Shown: piece by piece, positions 34,575 through 42,734 of the stretch | Layout of the letters: each line of letters opens with the position of its first letter | How positions within the stretch are numbered: the stretch's first letter is position 1 | Assembly (NCBI GenBank): GCA_016776725.1 | Contig: JADHSV010000009.1 | Coordinates: 1-64,000, forward strand | Reading direction: 5' to 3' | Length of the DNA: 64,000 nucleotides | DNA from: Rhodospirillales bacterium | Lineage (GTDB): Bacteria > Pseudomonadota > Alphaproteobacteria > Rhodospirillales > Shumkoniaceae | Position numbers and translations under genes: made by a program | Notes under the pieces: model-generated | Told to the model about the DNA's origin: nothing | The model's input: only the letters and a program-made list of their open reading frames with translations | The model's database searches: none

Positions 34575-35405
34575 CTATCCATTAGCGTTTGGAACGAATA
34601 GCCCTTTGCCGTCAATAGTGAATTCACCAATCCGCCGTTGACCTTCGGGCGAAAGTATCCAGTCAATGAACATTTGGCCCATTTCGGCTTTCACGTGGGG
34701 ATGGCGTTTCGGATCGACCAGAATAATGCCGTACTGATTGAAAAGGCGCTTATCGCCCTGAACCTGAACCACAAGATCGCCACGGTTTTTGAAGCTAAGC
34801 CATGTTCCGCGGTCTGCCAAAACGTAGGCGTTCATGGCGGCTGCCGTATTCAGTGTGCTGCCCATGCCCGAACCGCTTTCCCGGTACCATGTGCCCGACT
34901 GCGATATCACGTCGATGCCGGTTTCCTTCCACAGGCCCAGTTCCTTCTTGTGGGTTCCGCTGTCATCGCCGCGCGACACAAACGGGCTTTGTTGGGCGGC
35001 AATTTTTTTCATGGCCGCGACCACATCGGAAAGGCCGCCAACCTTGGCGGGGTCGGCTTTGGGTCCGGCGACCATGAAATCATTGTACATCACGTCGAAG
35101 CGCTTCACGCCGAACCCGCCGGCAACGAAGGCTTTTTCCGACTTCTTGTGGTGGACGAACAATACGTCGGCGTCGCCGTTCTTCGCCTGGCGGATGGCCT
35201 GACCGGTACCGACCGCGACAACACGAACCTGGATGCCGGTTTTTTTCTCGAATACCGGAAGGATAGCGTCAAAAAGGCCCGAGTTGGCCGTTGACGTGGT
35301 CGACGCGACGGTAACGAACTTGTCGGCGGCCACGGAATTGGAGGTCAACGGCATCGCCGCTACGAGACCCAGAAGAAGCGCTTGAACGATACTTTTTTTC
35401 ACCAC
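34575..35405 (-). CDS. tupA: Tungstate ABC transporter substrate-binding protein
   Basis: A 276-residue periplasmic binding protein. A signal peptide covers about residues 1-27, cleaved near SVA-A. The mature part has VTVASTTSTANSGLFDAILP, the TTTS-type oxyanion-binding segment of TupA, then VVAVGTGQAIRQAKNGDADV and FVHHKKSEKAFVAGGFG, RGDDSGTHKKELGLWK and SGTWYRESGSGMGSTL. It would capture tungstate with high affinity for tungsto- or molybdoenzymes. Its start overlaps tupC by seven bases. Confidence 0.92.
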   Translation of the reverse strand: MVKKSIVQALLLGLVAAMPLTSNSVAADKFVTVASTTSTANSGLFDAILPVFEKKTGIQVRVVAVGTGQAIRQAKNGDADVLFVHHKKSEKAFVAGGFGVKRFDVMYNDFMVAGPKADPAKVGGLSDVVAAMKKIAAQQSPFVSRGDDSGTHKKELGLWKETGIDVISQSGTWYRESGSGMGSTLNTAAAMNAYVLADRGTWLSFKNRGDLVVQVQGDKRLFNQYGIILVDPKRHPHVKAEMGQMFIDWILSPEGQRRIGEFTIDGKGLFVPNANG

Positions 35406-36118
35406 AATAAATCTCCGTTTAAGAACGCTTGTCCAAGGTTGCTCGCTGGGCGCTCGAAGAACGATTGCGCCTCGGTTTTTTCGATTAATTTTCCCTGATG
35501 AAGAAACAGGATTTCATCACCCAGCCGGCGGGCCTGGCCCAGGTCGTGGGTGGTCATGACGATTTTGGTTCCGCCCTTGTGGATGGCCGCGATGATTTGT
35601 TCGACGGCGCGGGTTCCGGCGGGGTCCAGGCTGGCCGTGGGCTCGTCCAGAAAAAGCACCTGCGGGTTCAAGGCCCAGGCGCGGGCCAGAGCCAGCTTTT
35701 GCTGTTCGCCGAAGGACAGAACGCGGGCGGGCGTGCGGGCGAATTTTTGCAATCCGGTGCGTGATAGCACCTCGTCTATTTTTTCCCTGCGGTCGCTGTG
35801 AGAAATTCCGCGCAGGCCCAGCGCGTACTCGACATTGGCGCTGACGGTCCTGCGCAGCATGACCGGCCGCTGAAAAACCATGGCCTGATGGCGGGCCGGA
35901 TCGGACCCGTTCGCCCCCTTCCACGTGACCTCGCCGCTGCTGGGTTTGATCAATCCGTGGCAAAGGCGCAGAAGAAGGCTTTTGCCGGCCCCGTTGGGCC
36001 CCAGCACAATGGTTCGCGGTCCGGCCTCAAGGGCAAACGAAATGCCGTCGATCAGGTTGGCGCCGCCGACGGAGAAAGTCAGGTCCGCGACGTGCAGGGG
36101 AAGGATGGTTTTATCCAC
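35399..36118 (-). CDS. tupC: Tungstate ABC transporter ATP-binding protein
   Basis: A 239-residue ABC ATPase: Walker A LGPNGAGKSLLLRLCHGLI (about residues 37-55), signature VLSFGEQQKLALARAWAL, Walker B VLFLDEPTASLDPAGTRAV, and the switch histidine in MTTHDLGQARRLG. The signature reads SFGEQ rather than SGGQQ, an unusual first glycine substitution. I chose GTG 36118 (VDKTILPLHV), whose codon overlaps the tupB stop; the longer frame to 36160 lies within tupB. Works with TupB and TupA. Confidence 0.9.
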   Translation of the reverse strand: MDKTILPLHVADLTFSVGGANLIDGISFALEAGPRTIVLGPNGAGKSLLLRLCHGLIKPSSGEVTWKGANGSDPARHQAMVFQRPVMLRRTVSANVEYALGLRGISHSDRREKIDEVLSRTGLQKFARTPARVLSFGEQQKLALARAWALNPQVLFLDEPTASLDPAGTRAVEQIIAAIHKGGTKIVMTTHDLGQARRLGDEILFLHQGKLIEKTEAQSFFERPASNLGQAFLNGDLLW

Positions 36119-36806
36119 GGGCCGCCTCGCGCATGACAAACGCAGCACCCGTAACGCCAAGCGACAGGGAAATCAGGATCATGCCCAGACCGAGGGCCAG
36201 GGCCAAGTCGCCCTTGCTGACCTCCAGCGCGATGGCCGTGGTCATGACCCGGGTCACATGGTCGATGTTGCCGCCGACGATCATGACCGCGCCCACTTCG
36301 GCGCTGGCCCGGCCGAAACCGGCCAAGATCGTGGTGAGCAACGAGAACCGCGCATCCCACAATAACGTCGGCATGGCTCGGGCCGGTGTTGCGCCCAACG
36401 ACCGAAGCTGTTCGGCGTATTCTTCCCACAAGTCCTCGACAACCTGCCGTGTCAAAGCCGCGATAATCGGGAAAATAAGAACCGTCTGGGCGATGATCAT
36501 GGCCGCCGGCGTGAACAGCAGGCCCATAACTCCGAACGGCCCGGCGCGCGACAAAAGCAGATAAACGACCAGTCCGACGACCACGGGCGGCAGTCCCATC
36601 ATCGCATTGAGAACGACGACGATGCTCATTCTTCCCGGAAACCGGAACATCGCGGTGGCCGCGCCCAGGGGCAATCCGATCAACGTGGCGATGAAAACGG
36701 CCGACATGCTGACCCGCAGGGAAAGCAGCACGATCTCGGCAAGCCCCGCGTCCAGTTCCACAATCAGGGAAACTGCATTGGAAAAGGCCGCAGCAAAATC
36801 CGACAT
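36111..36806 (-). CDS. tupB: Tungstate ABC transporter permease
   Basis: A 231-residue inner-membrane permease with about five helices, for example FIATLIGLPLGAATAMFRF and VVLNAMMGLPPVVVGLVVYL. The EAA-like loop EEYAEQLRSLGATPARAMPT and ILAGFGRASAEVGAVMIVGG are typical of TupB. It is the first gene of the tupB-tupC-tupA-(proC-like)-(amidotransferase) run, the order B-C-A being different from the common A-B-C. Confidence 0.92.
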   Translation of the reverse strand: MSDFAAAFSNAVSLIVELDAGLAEIVLLSLRVSMSAVFIATLIGLPLGAATAMFRFPGRMSIVVVLNAMMGLPPVVVGLVVYLLLSRAGPFGVMGLLFTPAAMIIAQTVLIFPIIAALTRQVVEDLWEEYAEQLRSLGATPARAMPTLLWDARFSLLTTILAGFGRASAEVGAVMIVGGNIDHVTRVMTTAIALEVSKGDLALALGLGMILISLSLGVTGAAFVMREAARG

Positions 36807-36909
36807 TCGATATCCCGCAGGAGTTGGAGAGAAAAGCGCTTATTTTTCATATATCGCCAAATTCCGAACAAAAAAACAAAAAAAACATAAAAACACACAA
36901 TAATCGCTT

Positions 36910-36931
36910 CGGAAAATTATGCTATTTTCCG
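36910..36931. promoter_or_regulatory. Inverted repeat between tupB and mobA
   Basis: CGGAAAAT and ATTTTCCG (36910-36917 and 36924-36931) are perfect 8-bp arms around TATGCT, in an A+T-rich divergent intergenic region. A position between a tungstate transporter operon and mobA makes it a candidate site for a metal-oxyanion-responsive regulator; no regulator gene is seen. Confidence 0.45.
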
Positions 36932-36947
36932 GTCATCGGGATCGGAT

Positions 36948-37610
36948 ATGGGCTGCGTGATGAACTCGGATTTGCAAGACGGAGGTGTTTTGGGGGCTGT
37001 CCTCGCCGGAGGCCTTTCCCGGCGCATGGGGGGAAAAGACAAATCGGCCCTTTTGCTGTCCGGGCAACCGTTGATCGGTCATGTTCTGGATCGAATTCGC
37101 GGGCAGGTCTCCGAAATCGTCATCAATGCGTCCGAAGATTTGGATCGGTTTGGTGAATACGGACTGGGCATCGTTCCCGATATTTCGGGAGATGGAAAAG
37201 TCGAGGGGTTCGGCGGCCCGCTCGTTGGAATTTTGTCGGTGCTGGAGTGGGCGGCAGCCGAACGGCCGGCCGTCGCCTTGGTCGCGACATTTCCAACGGA
37301 TACGCCGCTTTTGCCCCTGGATTTCGTTGATCGGGCAGGGCGCGCGCTGAATGCCGAGAAGGCCGAGTTCGCCTGCGCGGTCTCGGGGCAGCGGGTTCAT
37401 CCGGTCGTTGCCCTGTGGCCCGTGGAGATACGCCACCGGCTGCGCAGTATAGTGGTTGAAGACGGGCTTCGCCGGGTTGACCGGCTTCTGGATCTATTCC
37501 GGACGGCGCGCGTGGAATACCCGGATTTGCCGGTCGATCCCTTTTTCAATATCAACAAGCCCGGCGATCTGGCTGAAGGCGAACAGCTGCTGGCCCGATT
37601 AACGGTTTAG
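36948..37610 (+). CDS. mobA: Molybdenum cofactor guanylyltransferase
   Basis: A 220-residue enzyme that joins GMP to molybdopterin to form the MGD cofactor of DMSO-reductase-family enzymes. The nucleotide-binding N-terminus is GAVLAGGLSRRMGGKDKSAL (about residues 15-34); FPTDTPLLPLDFV contains the metal-binding aspartate, and FNINKPGDLAEGEQLL is the conserved C-terminal end. ATG 36948 is taken; ATG 36960 is possible. It is convergent with the DUF2478-DUF364 gene, overlapping by 12 bases, and divergent from tupB. Confidence 0.93.
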   Translation: MGCVMNSDLQDGGVLGAVLAGGLSRRMGGKDKSALLLSGQPLIGHVLDRIRGQVSEIVINASEDLDRFGEYGLGIVPDISGDGKVEGFGGPLVGILSVLEWAAAERPAVALVATFPTDTPLLPLDFVDRAGRALNAEKAEFACAVSGQRVHPVVALWPVEIRHRLRSIVVEDGLRRVDRLLDLFRTARVEYPDLPVDPFFNINKPGDLAEGEQLLARLTV

Positions 37611-38831
37611 AGTCGCCATTCGGGCGTAGCGTTTCAGTTCGCGCACCGATCCGCCTTCGGATATGACGCGTGCTGCGCCGTCGACGTCTTCGATGATCAT
37701 TCCGGCAAGGATGTCGACGCCGTAGGAATGCAGCCTGGGAGAAAGTGGCGTGCTGGGGCCGACCAGGGCGACCTGCCCGTCCGGGCACGAGTCGAGAATG
37801 CTCGGCAGGCTGTGGTTGATCAGAGCCGATGCGGTGACGATCACCCGCTCGCTCTCCGGCAATAGCCACGATGCCGCGGTGGTCGGGTATTCGCCGTCGG
37901 CTGGGTCGTTCTCTATGATCAGCGGGTTTTTGATGTGCTTGGCCAGGCTGCCAAAGCGGCCGACCACGCTGATGGGCTCGTCGGTGGCGGCGAAGGATTC
38001 CAGGCCGTTCCCGTCGGGCGCGTCCAGATCGAAACGGTTGTAAAAGGCGTTGATGGCGGCGAGGCCGACGGCGGCTTCCACTTCGTTCCAGGAATGGACC
38101 ATCGCGGCCAAGTCCCGCAGCGAGCGCCCCGACAGGTTTGAGGCATCGTCGAGAGCCCGGCACGACGCACTTCCCCGGTCCGGGGTTTGCGCCAAACCGC
38201 AGCCGTGTGGGCCTTCCACCAAGACCCAATTGAAGCCGACCAGCACCCGCGCCGCCGTCAGGTCTTCCACACCCAGTTCCAGATCGCGGTACAGCCGGTG
38301 CGATCCCCACCAGCGCCAAAGTCCCGATGGCTCGGCAGCCAGCAGGACGCCAAGATCGCCGGTCAACCGGTTCCATTGCTCGAGCGCGTCGGCGGAAACG
38401 AGGGTGAGCGTCGGAATGCCCTCGGCCATGGCCGTCAGAATTTCGTCAAACAGGCCGCTGCCTTCCATTTCCCGGCGGCCGAACTTTTCGATGATGATGA
38501 TGTCGGCGCGGGCCTCGACGGCTCTGCGAACGGCCCGTGTCGCTTCGGCCAGGGCGGCGGTATCGAACCCGCATTCACTTGCCTTGCTGCGGTCGCCCTT
38601 GTATTCGGCCAGCGTGATTTTGCTTTGCGTATCCAACTCGGTGGCGACGATGGCGCGCTTGTAGCCGTCCGGCCCGCGCAATGTCTCCTGAACCAGCCCG
38701 CCAACGCGCCAGCCGCGCGATGTCAGCTCACGGGCGAAATCGGCAAGCAGGGGCAATTCGCGTGTTGCCGCCGTGTAAAGGACGCCTGCGGGCCGAAGGC
38801 GCGGAAGGTGTGCTGCATCTCGCAATGTCAT
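37599..38831 (-). CDS. DUF2478-DUF4213/DUF364 fusion, predicted molybdenum/tungsten-handling protein
   Basis: A 410-residue apparent fusion. Residues about 14-165 look like DUF2478 (VLYTAATRELPLLADFAREL, GGLVQETLRGPDGYKRAIVA, ADIIIIEKFGRREMEGSGLF), a P-loop-like family often near molybdate genes. Residues about 175-280 resemble DUF4213 (VLVGFNWVLVEGPHGCGLAQ) and 290-405 DUF364, called a heavy-metal chelation domain (ISVVGRFGSLAKHIKNPLII, EYPTTAASWLLPESERVIVT). Domain calls are from memory of these families. Overlap with mobA and closeness to tupBCA support a role in Mo/W homeostasis. It is divergent from chpT by 80 bases. Confidence 0.75.
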   Translation of the reverse strand: MTLRDAAHLPRLRPAGVLYTAATRELPLLADFARELTSRGWRVGGLVQETLRGPDGYKRAIVATELDTQSKITLAEYKGDRSKASECGFDTAALAEATRAVRRAVEARADIIIIEKFGRREMEGSGLFDEILTAMAEGIPTLTLVSADALEQWNRLTGDLGVLLAAEPSGLWRWWGSHRLYRDLELGVEDLTAARVLVGFNWVLVEGPHGCGLAQTPDRGSASCRALDDASNLSGRSLRDLAAMVHSWNEVEAAVGLAAINAFYNRFDLDAPDGNGLESFAATDEPISVVGRFGSLAKHIKNPLIIENDPADGEYPTTAASWLLPESERVIVTASALINHSLPSILDSCPDGQVALVGPSTPLSPRLHSYGVDILAGMIIEDVDGAARVISEGGSVRELKRYARMATLNR

Positions 38832-38911
38832 GGGTCATTCATCGCTCTTTTGATGGGAAACCGCAAGGTTTCTCGCTATGCTTCGCCAACAATGAACGGA
38901 GCATAAGTCGG

Positions 38912-39562
38912 ATGGATTTAAAGGCCTCTCAATTCCTTTGTTCGCGGATTTGCCATGATCTGATCGGCCCCGTCGGCGCCGTGAATGCCGGAATGGAACT
39001 GCTTTCGGATATGTCAGTTCCCGACGAGGAAGCGCTTGCTCTTGTGGCCGACAGCGCCACCCAGGTTATTCGGCGCCTAACCTATTACCGGCTTGCCTTC
39101 GGCGCCGGCGGGGCCAACGGCCCCCGCGCCCTGATTGAGGCCAGGAAGCTGGCGCTCGACTTTATGGCCGGCGGCAAGGTCACCCTGGACTGGCCAACGG
39201 AAGGCGGCGGAACGGTCGATGGCCCTATTGGCAGCGGCGGCGTCAAGCTGGTGATGAACCTGGTACTGCTGGCCCATGACAGCCTGCCGCGCGGCGGGAC
39301 CGTCGCCGTGCGGATGGCCGACATGCCCGATGGCGTTGGTGTCGCCGTGACGGCATCGGGAATCGGCGCGAGCCTTAAAGACGGCGTCGCCCTGGCCATG
39401 AACGGCGATGATCCGGGCGAGGCCCTGTCGGCCCATACGGCGGTTGCGTTTTTCGCCCAGCAGCTTGCCCTGTCGCTGGGCCGCCGCATTGAAACCATTG
39501 ATGCGGGTGACGACGAGGTGCGTTTCGCCGCCCTTCTTCCCCGAAAGACCGCAGATGACTGA
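38912..39562 (+). CDS. chpT: Histidine phosphotransferase ChpT
   Basis: A 216-residue dimeric phosphotransferase that passes phosphate from CckA to CtrA and CpdR in the alphaproteobacterial cell-cycle relay. The phosphoacceptor histidine is in LCSRICHDLIGPVGAVNAGM (about residue 15), the helical hairpin continues to YYRLAFGAGG, and the degenerate ATPase-like half follows (VKLVMNLVLLAHDSLPRGGT). ATG 38912 has GGAG upstream. It overlaps the HPt-CheW gene by eight bases, and ctrA lies opposite, a well-connected trio. Confidence 0.88.
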   Translation: MDLKASQFLCSRICHDLIGPVGAVNAGMELLSDMSVPDEEALALVADSATQVIRRLTYYRLAFGAGGANGPRALIEARKLALDFMAGGKVTLDWPTEGGGTVDGPIGSGGVKLVMNLVLLAHDSLPRGGTVAVRMADMPDGVGVAVTASGIGASLKDGVALAMNGDDPGEALSAHTAVAFFAQQLALSLGRRIETIDAGDDEVRFAALLPRKTADD

Positions 39563-40340
39563 GTATCCGGCCGACGATCTGATGGGTGAATTCCTCGCCG
39601 AGGCGATGACGCAGCTTGACGCCTTGCAGGCCATGAACCCGAGCCTTGGCAGCGAACCACACACCGCCGCCTATATGAAAGCCCTTCTGGAACTGGTTCA
39701 CACCACCAAGGGTGCCTGCGGTTTTTTGCCGTTGCCGCGCCTTGAGACCGTGGCGACCGCCTTTGCCGTTGTCGTCGACGATATCGACGCCGGAAAAATC
39801 GACCCCGCCCCCGGTGTCATGATGCTGGCTATGGGCGTGCTGGACAGATTTCGCGACCTGCTCGACGCCGTCCGGAAAGACGGAGCCGAGCCCGCCGGTG
39901 ACGACGCTGCCCTCATCCGCGGACTGAACAATATTGGCAGCCCCTCGGTCGACCAACCCGCCGCGCCGGAACCCGCGCCGCAAGCCGAACCCGAACCGGA
40001 GCCCAAGGCAGGCGCCGCATTTGCGCTGTACCGTCTGGGCGATACCCTTAAGGCCATTGATCTGGTTCACGTGGAATGGCTGGACCTGATCGAGAGCCTC
40101 GTCGCCGACGAAAGCGCGGGTGGCATTGTGGTGGCGTCCCTCGATGAAGCCGTCCAACTGGCGCCGCACGACGAAGTGGCGGCGCGAAATCCTTCCGGGC
40201 CGTGGCCGTTGATGGTGCTTGGAAAAGAGGGCCGCCGCATCGGCCTGATTGTCGATGAAGTCATCGACATTGTGGAAACGCCCGGCGCGGATGTCGAGAT
40301 TGTCGTGCCCGACACCTTGCTGGCGGTAAGCTCCGTTTAG
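39555..40340 (+). CDS. HPt-CheW-like protein (CheA-like without kinase domain)
   Basis: A 261-residue protein. Residues about 1-105 form an HPt domain with the phosphorylatable histidine in ELVHTTKGACGFLPLPRLE (about residue 49). An acidic proline-rich linker (APEPAPQAEPEPEPKAG) follows, then about 100 residues like the CheW/P5 end of CheA (WPLMVLGKEGRRIGLIVDEV and IDIVETPGADVEIV). There is no dimerisation or ATPase domain, so it cannot autophosphorylate. Overlap with chpT suggests a shared role, perhaps as a phosphate sink or relay near the CtrA pathway. Functional role is inference. Confidence 0.75.
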   Translation: MTEYPADDLMGEFLAEAMTQLDALQAMNPSLGSEPHTAAYMKALLELVHTTKGACGFLPLPRLETVATAFAVVVDDIDAGKIDPAPGVMMLAMGVLDRFRDLLDAVRKDGAEPAGDDAALIRGLNNIGSPSVDQPAAPEPAPQAEPEPEPKAGAAFALYRLGDTLKAIDLVHVEWLDLIESLVADESAGGIVVASLDEAVQLAPHDEVAARNPSGPWPLMVLGKEGRRIGLIVDEVIDIVETPGADVEIVVPDTLLAVSSV

Positions 40341-40349
40341 CGTTAAGCG

Positions 40350-41048
40350 TTAAGCCGCCGTTTCAGCTTCCTTCTGCGGATCGCGCAGAACGTAGCCGCG
40401 CCCCCACACGGTCTCGATATAACTGTCGCCGCCGGTGGCCGTGGTCAGTTTCTTGCGCAGCTTGCAGATGAAGACGTCGATAATCTTCAGCTCCGGCTCG
40501 TCCATGCCGCCGTACAGGTGGTTGAGGAACATCTCCTTGGTCAGGGTCGTTCCCTTGCGCAGGCTCAACAATTCCAGAATGCCGTATTCCTTGCCCGTCA
40601 GATGGACCGACTTGCCGTCCACCTCCACCGTGTGCGAGTCCAGATTGACCGACATTTTCCCCGTATGAATGATCGACGCCGCATGCCCCTTGGAGCGCCG
40701 CACGATGGCCTGAATGCGGGCCATCAGCTCTTCCTTGACAAAGGGCTTGGTCAGATAGTCGTCGGCGCCCGATCCCAGGCCCTTGACCTTCATTTCCGAT
40801 TCCGTAAGGCCCGATAAAATCAGAACCGGCGTTTCCACCTTGGAATTTCGCAGCCGCCGCAACACGTCCAACCCATCCATGTCGGGAAGCATCAGATCCA
40901 GGATAATCAGGTCGTAATCGTAAAGCTTGCCGATCTCCAACCCGTCTTCGCCCAGATCGGTGGCGTCCACCACCATATCGGCGGAGCGCAGCATCAGGGT
41001 GATGCTCTTCGCTGTTGCGGCGTCATCCTCAACCAGAAGAATTCGCAT
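40350..41048 (-). CDS. ctrA: Cell-cycle response regulator CtrA
   Basis: A 232-residue OmpR-type response regulator and master regulator of cell cycle and motility genes. The receiver starts [20 protein letters not shown] with the phosphorylated aspartate in [20 protein letters not shown] (about residue 51) and PVLILSGL and ADDYLTKPF. The winged helix contains [20 protein letters not shown] and [20 protein letters not shown], the CtrA-specific recognition region. ATG 41048 gives the usual MRILL start. GTTAAC boxes just upstream suggest autoregulation. Confidence 0.97.
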   Translation of the reverse strand: MRILLVEDDAATAKSITLMLRSADMVVDATDLGEDGLEIGKLYDYDLIILDLMLPDMDGLDVLRRLRNSKVETPVLILSGLTESEMKVKGLGSGADDYLTKPFVKEELMARIQAIVRRSKGHAASIIHTGKMSVNLDSHTVEVDGKSVHLTGKEYGILELLSLRKGTTLTKEMFLNHLYGGMDEPELKIIDVFICKLRKKLTTATGGDSYIETVWGRGYVLRDPQKEAETAA

Positions 41049-41080
41049 GACCATCCGGCCGCCAGAAGCGGCCCCCCTCC

Positions 41081-41106
41081 GTTAACCTTTGTTAACCATA
41101 GTTAAC
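41081..41106. promoter_or_regulatory. Three phased GTTAAC boxes upstream of ctrA (CtrA-binding sites)
   Basis: GTTAAC occurs at 41081-41086, 41091-41096 and 41101-41106, exactly one helical turn apart. Successive boxes form GTTAAC-4-GTTAAC palindromes; the last interval is CATA. CtrA recognises TTAA half-sites separated by about seven bases, so this array is a likely autoregulatory site and might also serve the plus-strand gene at 41196. Confidence 0.7.
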
Positions 41107-41195
41107 AATACGATTTGCCAGCGAATCGCGCAAGTTCGTAAATGTCGCCGCCGTGGTATATTGGTCGCCGAGTTCGGCATTGGGCGAAATACGCA

Positions 41196-41513
41196 ATGAC
41201 GGGAAGTCTTCTCGATCGGCTTGGCGGCTTGTGGCGGCGGAAAACCATTTGCTCGGTCTGCTTAAAGGCTCCGGCAAGCGGCGTCTATTCCAGCCGTTAC
41301 GGCCCGGTTTCCCACGCCGCGTGTGATGCATGCGCGGGCCAGGGGGCCGAGCCGCTCTACATGGTTTGCTTTCACATCCATCGGGCGGGAGGCCCTGGGG
41401 CGGCGCAGGAGCGTTTTGCCAACGCCACATCCTTTCATGACGGGCGCTATATCGGCCTGAAGCAAATCCTCGAAGCCTATCCGCAGTTCTCGGACGAATT
41501 CGACGAGGGATAA
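41196..41513 (+). CDS. Small Cys-rich protein of unknown function
   Basis: About 105 residues with two cysteine pairs, ICSVCLKAPASGVYSS (C-x2-C) and AACDACAGQGAEP (C-x2-C), forming a plausible zinc-ribbon-like site, then VCFHIHRAGGPGAAQERF and GRYIGLKQILEAYPQFSDEF. I do not recognise the family. It lies 43 bases upstream of an ADP-ribosylglycohydrolase gene on the same strand and may be its partner. The start is uncertain; GTG/ATG choices exist back to 41142. Confidence 0.6.
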   Translation: MTGSLLDRLGGLWRRKTICSVCLKAPASGVYSSRYGPVSHAACDACAGQGAEPLYMVCFHIHRAGGPGAAQERFANATSFHDGRYIGLKQILEAYPQFSDEFDEG

Positions 41514-41556
41514 TGTGAACCAGCCAACCCACCGATCCCTGGGCGGGGGGGCCTGA

Positions 41557-42321
41557 ATGCTGGGCGCCATCGCCGGTGACATCATCGGATCGGCCTTTGA
41601 GCACCGGTCGATCAAGACGACGGACTTCACGCTGTTCGGCCCCGGTTCGGCGGCCACCGACGACAGCGTGCTGACCATCGCGGTGGCCGACGCGCTGATG
41701 GGAAAACGCGATTTTGCCCAAACCATCCGGCAATACGCCCGGCGATACCCCAACGCCGGTTACGGCGGCATGTTTATTGGCTGGATGATGGACGAAACCG
41801 CCGGACCCTATAACAGCTTCGGCAACGGCTCGGCCATGCGGGTCTCACCCGTCGCCTGGGTGGCGAAATCGAAGGCCGAGACCCTGAAGCTGGCCGCCGA
41901 GACCGCTGCCGTTACCCACTCCCACCCCGAAGGCATCAAGGGGGCGCAGGCCACGGCCCTGGCCGTGTGGCTGGCCCGCCAAGGCACATCCGCCCATGAA
42001 ATCGCCCAAACCATGACCGAAGACTTCGGCTACGACCTCTCGGTTTCCATCAAGCGCATCCGCCCAACATACGGCTTCGACATCACCTGCCAGGGCAGCG
42101 TGCCCCAGGCCCTGCGCTGCGCGCTCGAAGCCCGATCCTTCGAGGAAGCGGTGCGCCTGGCCGTGTCCCTGGGCGGCGACGCCGACACCCAGGCCTGCAT
42201 CGCCGGCGCGGTGGCCGAAGCCCGCTTCGGCCTGCCCAAAACCATCGCCAAAAAAGCCATGACCTACCTGACGCATGAGCAGCGCACCATCGTCACCCAA
42301 TTCCGCCAAACCTACGCCTGA
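41557..42321 (+). CDS. ADP-ribosylglycohydrolase family protein (DraG/ARH-like)
   Basis: A 254-residue all-alpha, dinuclear-metal enzyme that removes ADP-ribose from proteins or small molecules. It begins MLGAIAGDIIGSAFEHRSIK, has the metal-binding TDDSVLTIAVADAL (about residues 33-46), GNGSAMRVSPVAWVA and the closing metal motif SLGGDADTQACIAGAVAEA. Not necessarily DraG of nitrogenase control, as no draT or nif gene is nearby. It follows the Cys-rich protein gene and precedes a copy of the dispersed repeat. Confidence 0.92.
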   Translation: MLGAIAGDIIGSAFEHRSIKTTDFTLFGPGSAATDDSVLTIAVADALMGKRDFAQTIRQYARRYPNAGYGGMFIGWMMDETAGPYNSFGNGSAMRVSPVAWVAKSKAETLKLAAETAAVTHSHPEGIKGAQATALAVWLARQGTSAHEIAQTMTEDFGYDLSVSIKRIRPTYGFDITCQGSVPQALRCALEARSFEEAVRLAVSLGGDADTQACIAGAVAEARFGLPKTIAKKAMTYLTHEQRTIVTQFRQTYA

Positions 42322-42365
42322 ACGCCTATTCACAACACACAACCACCCCCGAAACTCCGCACCCC

Positions 42366-42446
42366 CGACAACAAGCCTGGAGGAGCGCGTCAGCGCGACG
42401 ACTAGGGCCATTGAGGCCCGCAGCCTGCGTGACGCTTGAACGCGAT
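42366..42446 (+). repeat. Dispersed palindromic repeat, copy G (forward)
   Basis: GACAACAAGCCTGGAGGAGC, GCGTCAGCGCGACGACTAGG, a diverged middle GCCATTGAGGC, then CAGCCTGCGTGACGCTTGAA and CGCGATTTTC. It marks the left side of the second accessory patch; copy H in opposite orientation marks the right side. The remaining sequence to 42734 has a GCCGGGC/GCCCG hairpin near 42470 and no convincing gene. Confidence 0.8.
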
Positions 42447-42734
42447 TTTCAAAAAAGATGAAAAAGGCCGGGCGTTGCCCGTACCCGCAATGGAACTCGT
42501 CCGTTTCACGGAAACCGGATACCGTCGAACACGCTGAAAGCGGAAAAGGTAAAGCGCTGTAATGATGGAGTCCGAAAACCGTGTTCAGTTGCTGGCGCGG
42601 AAAGGTATGGAGGGTTGAACACGATGACTAAGGCCGAAAGATGGAATGTCTCGCGTATTTCAAGTTGCCGTACGCCGGGAGTGCTACAATGAGTAGGCAT
42701 TTCCAAGGCGTGCGTGGGGAGGCGCTAGCAGGGT

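Noticed and set aside
41557-42321. DraG of nitrogenase regulation
   Set aside because: The family fits, but there is no draT or nif gene in the window, so only the family-level name is used.
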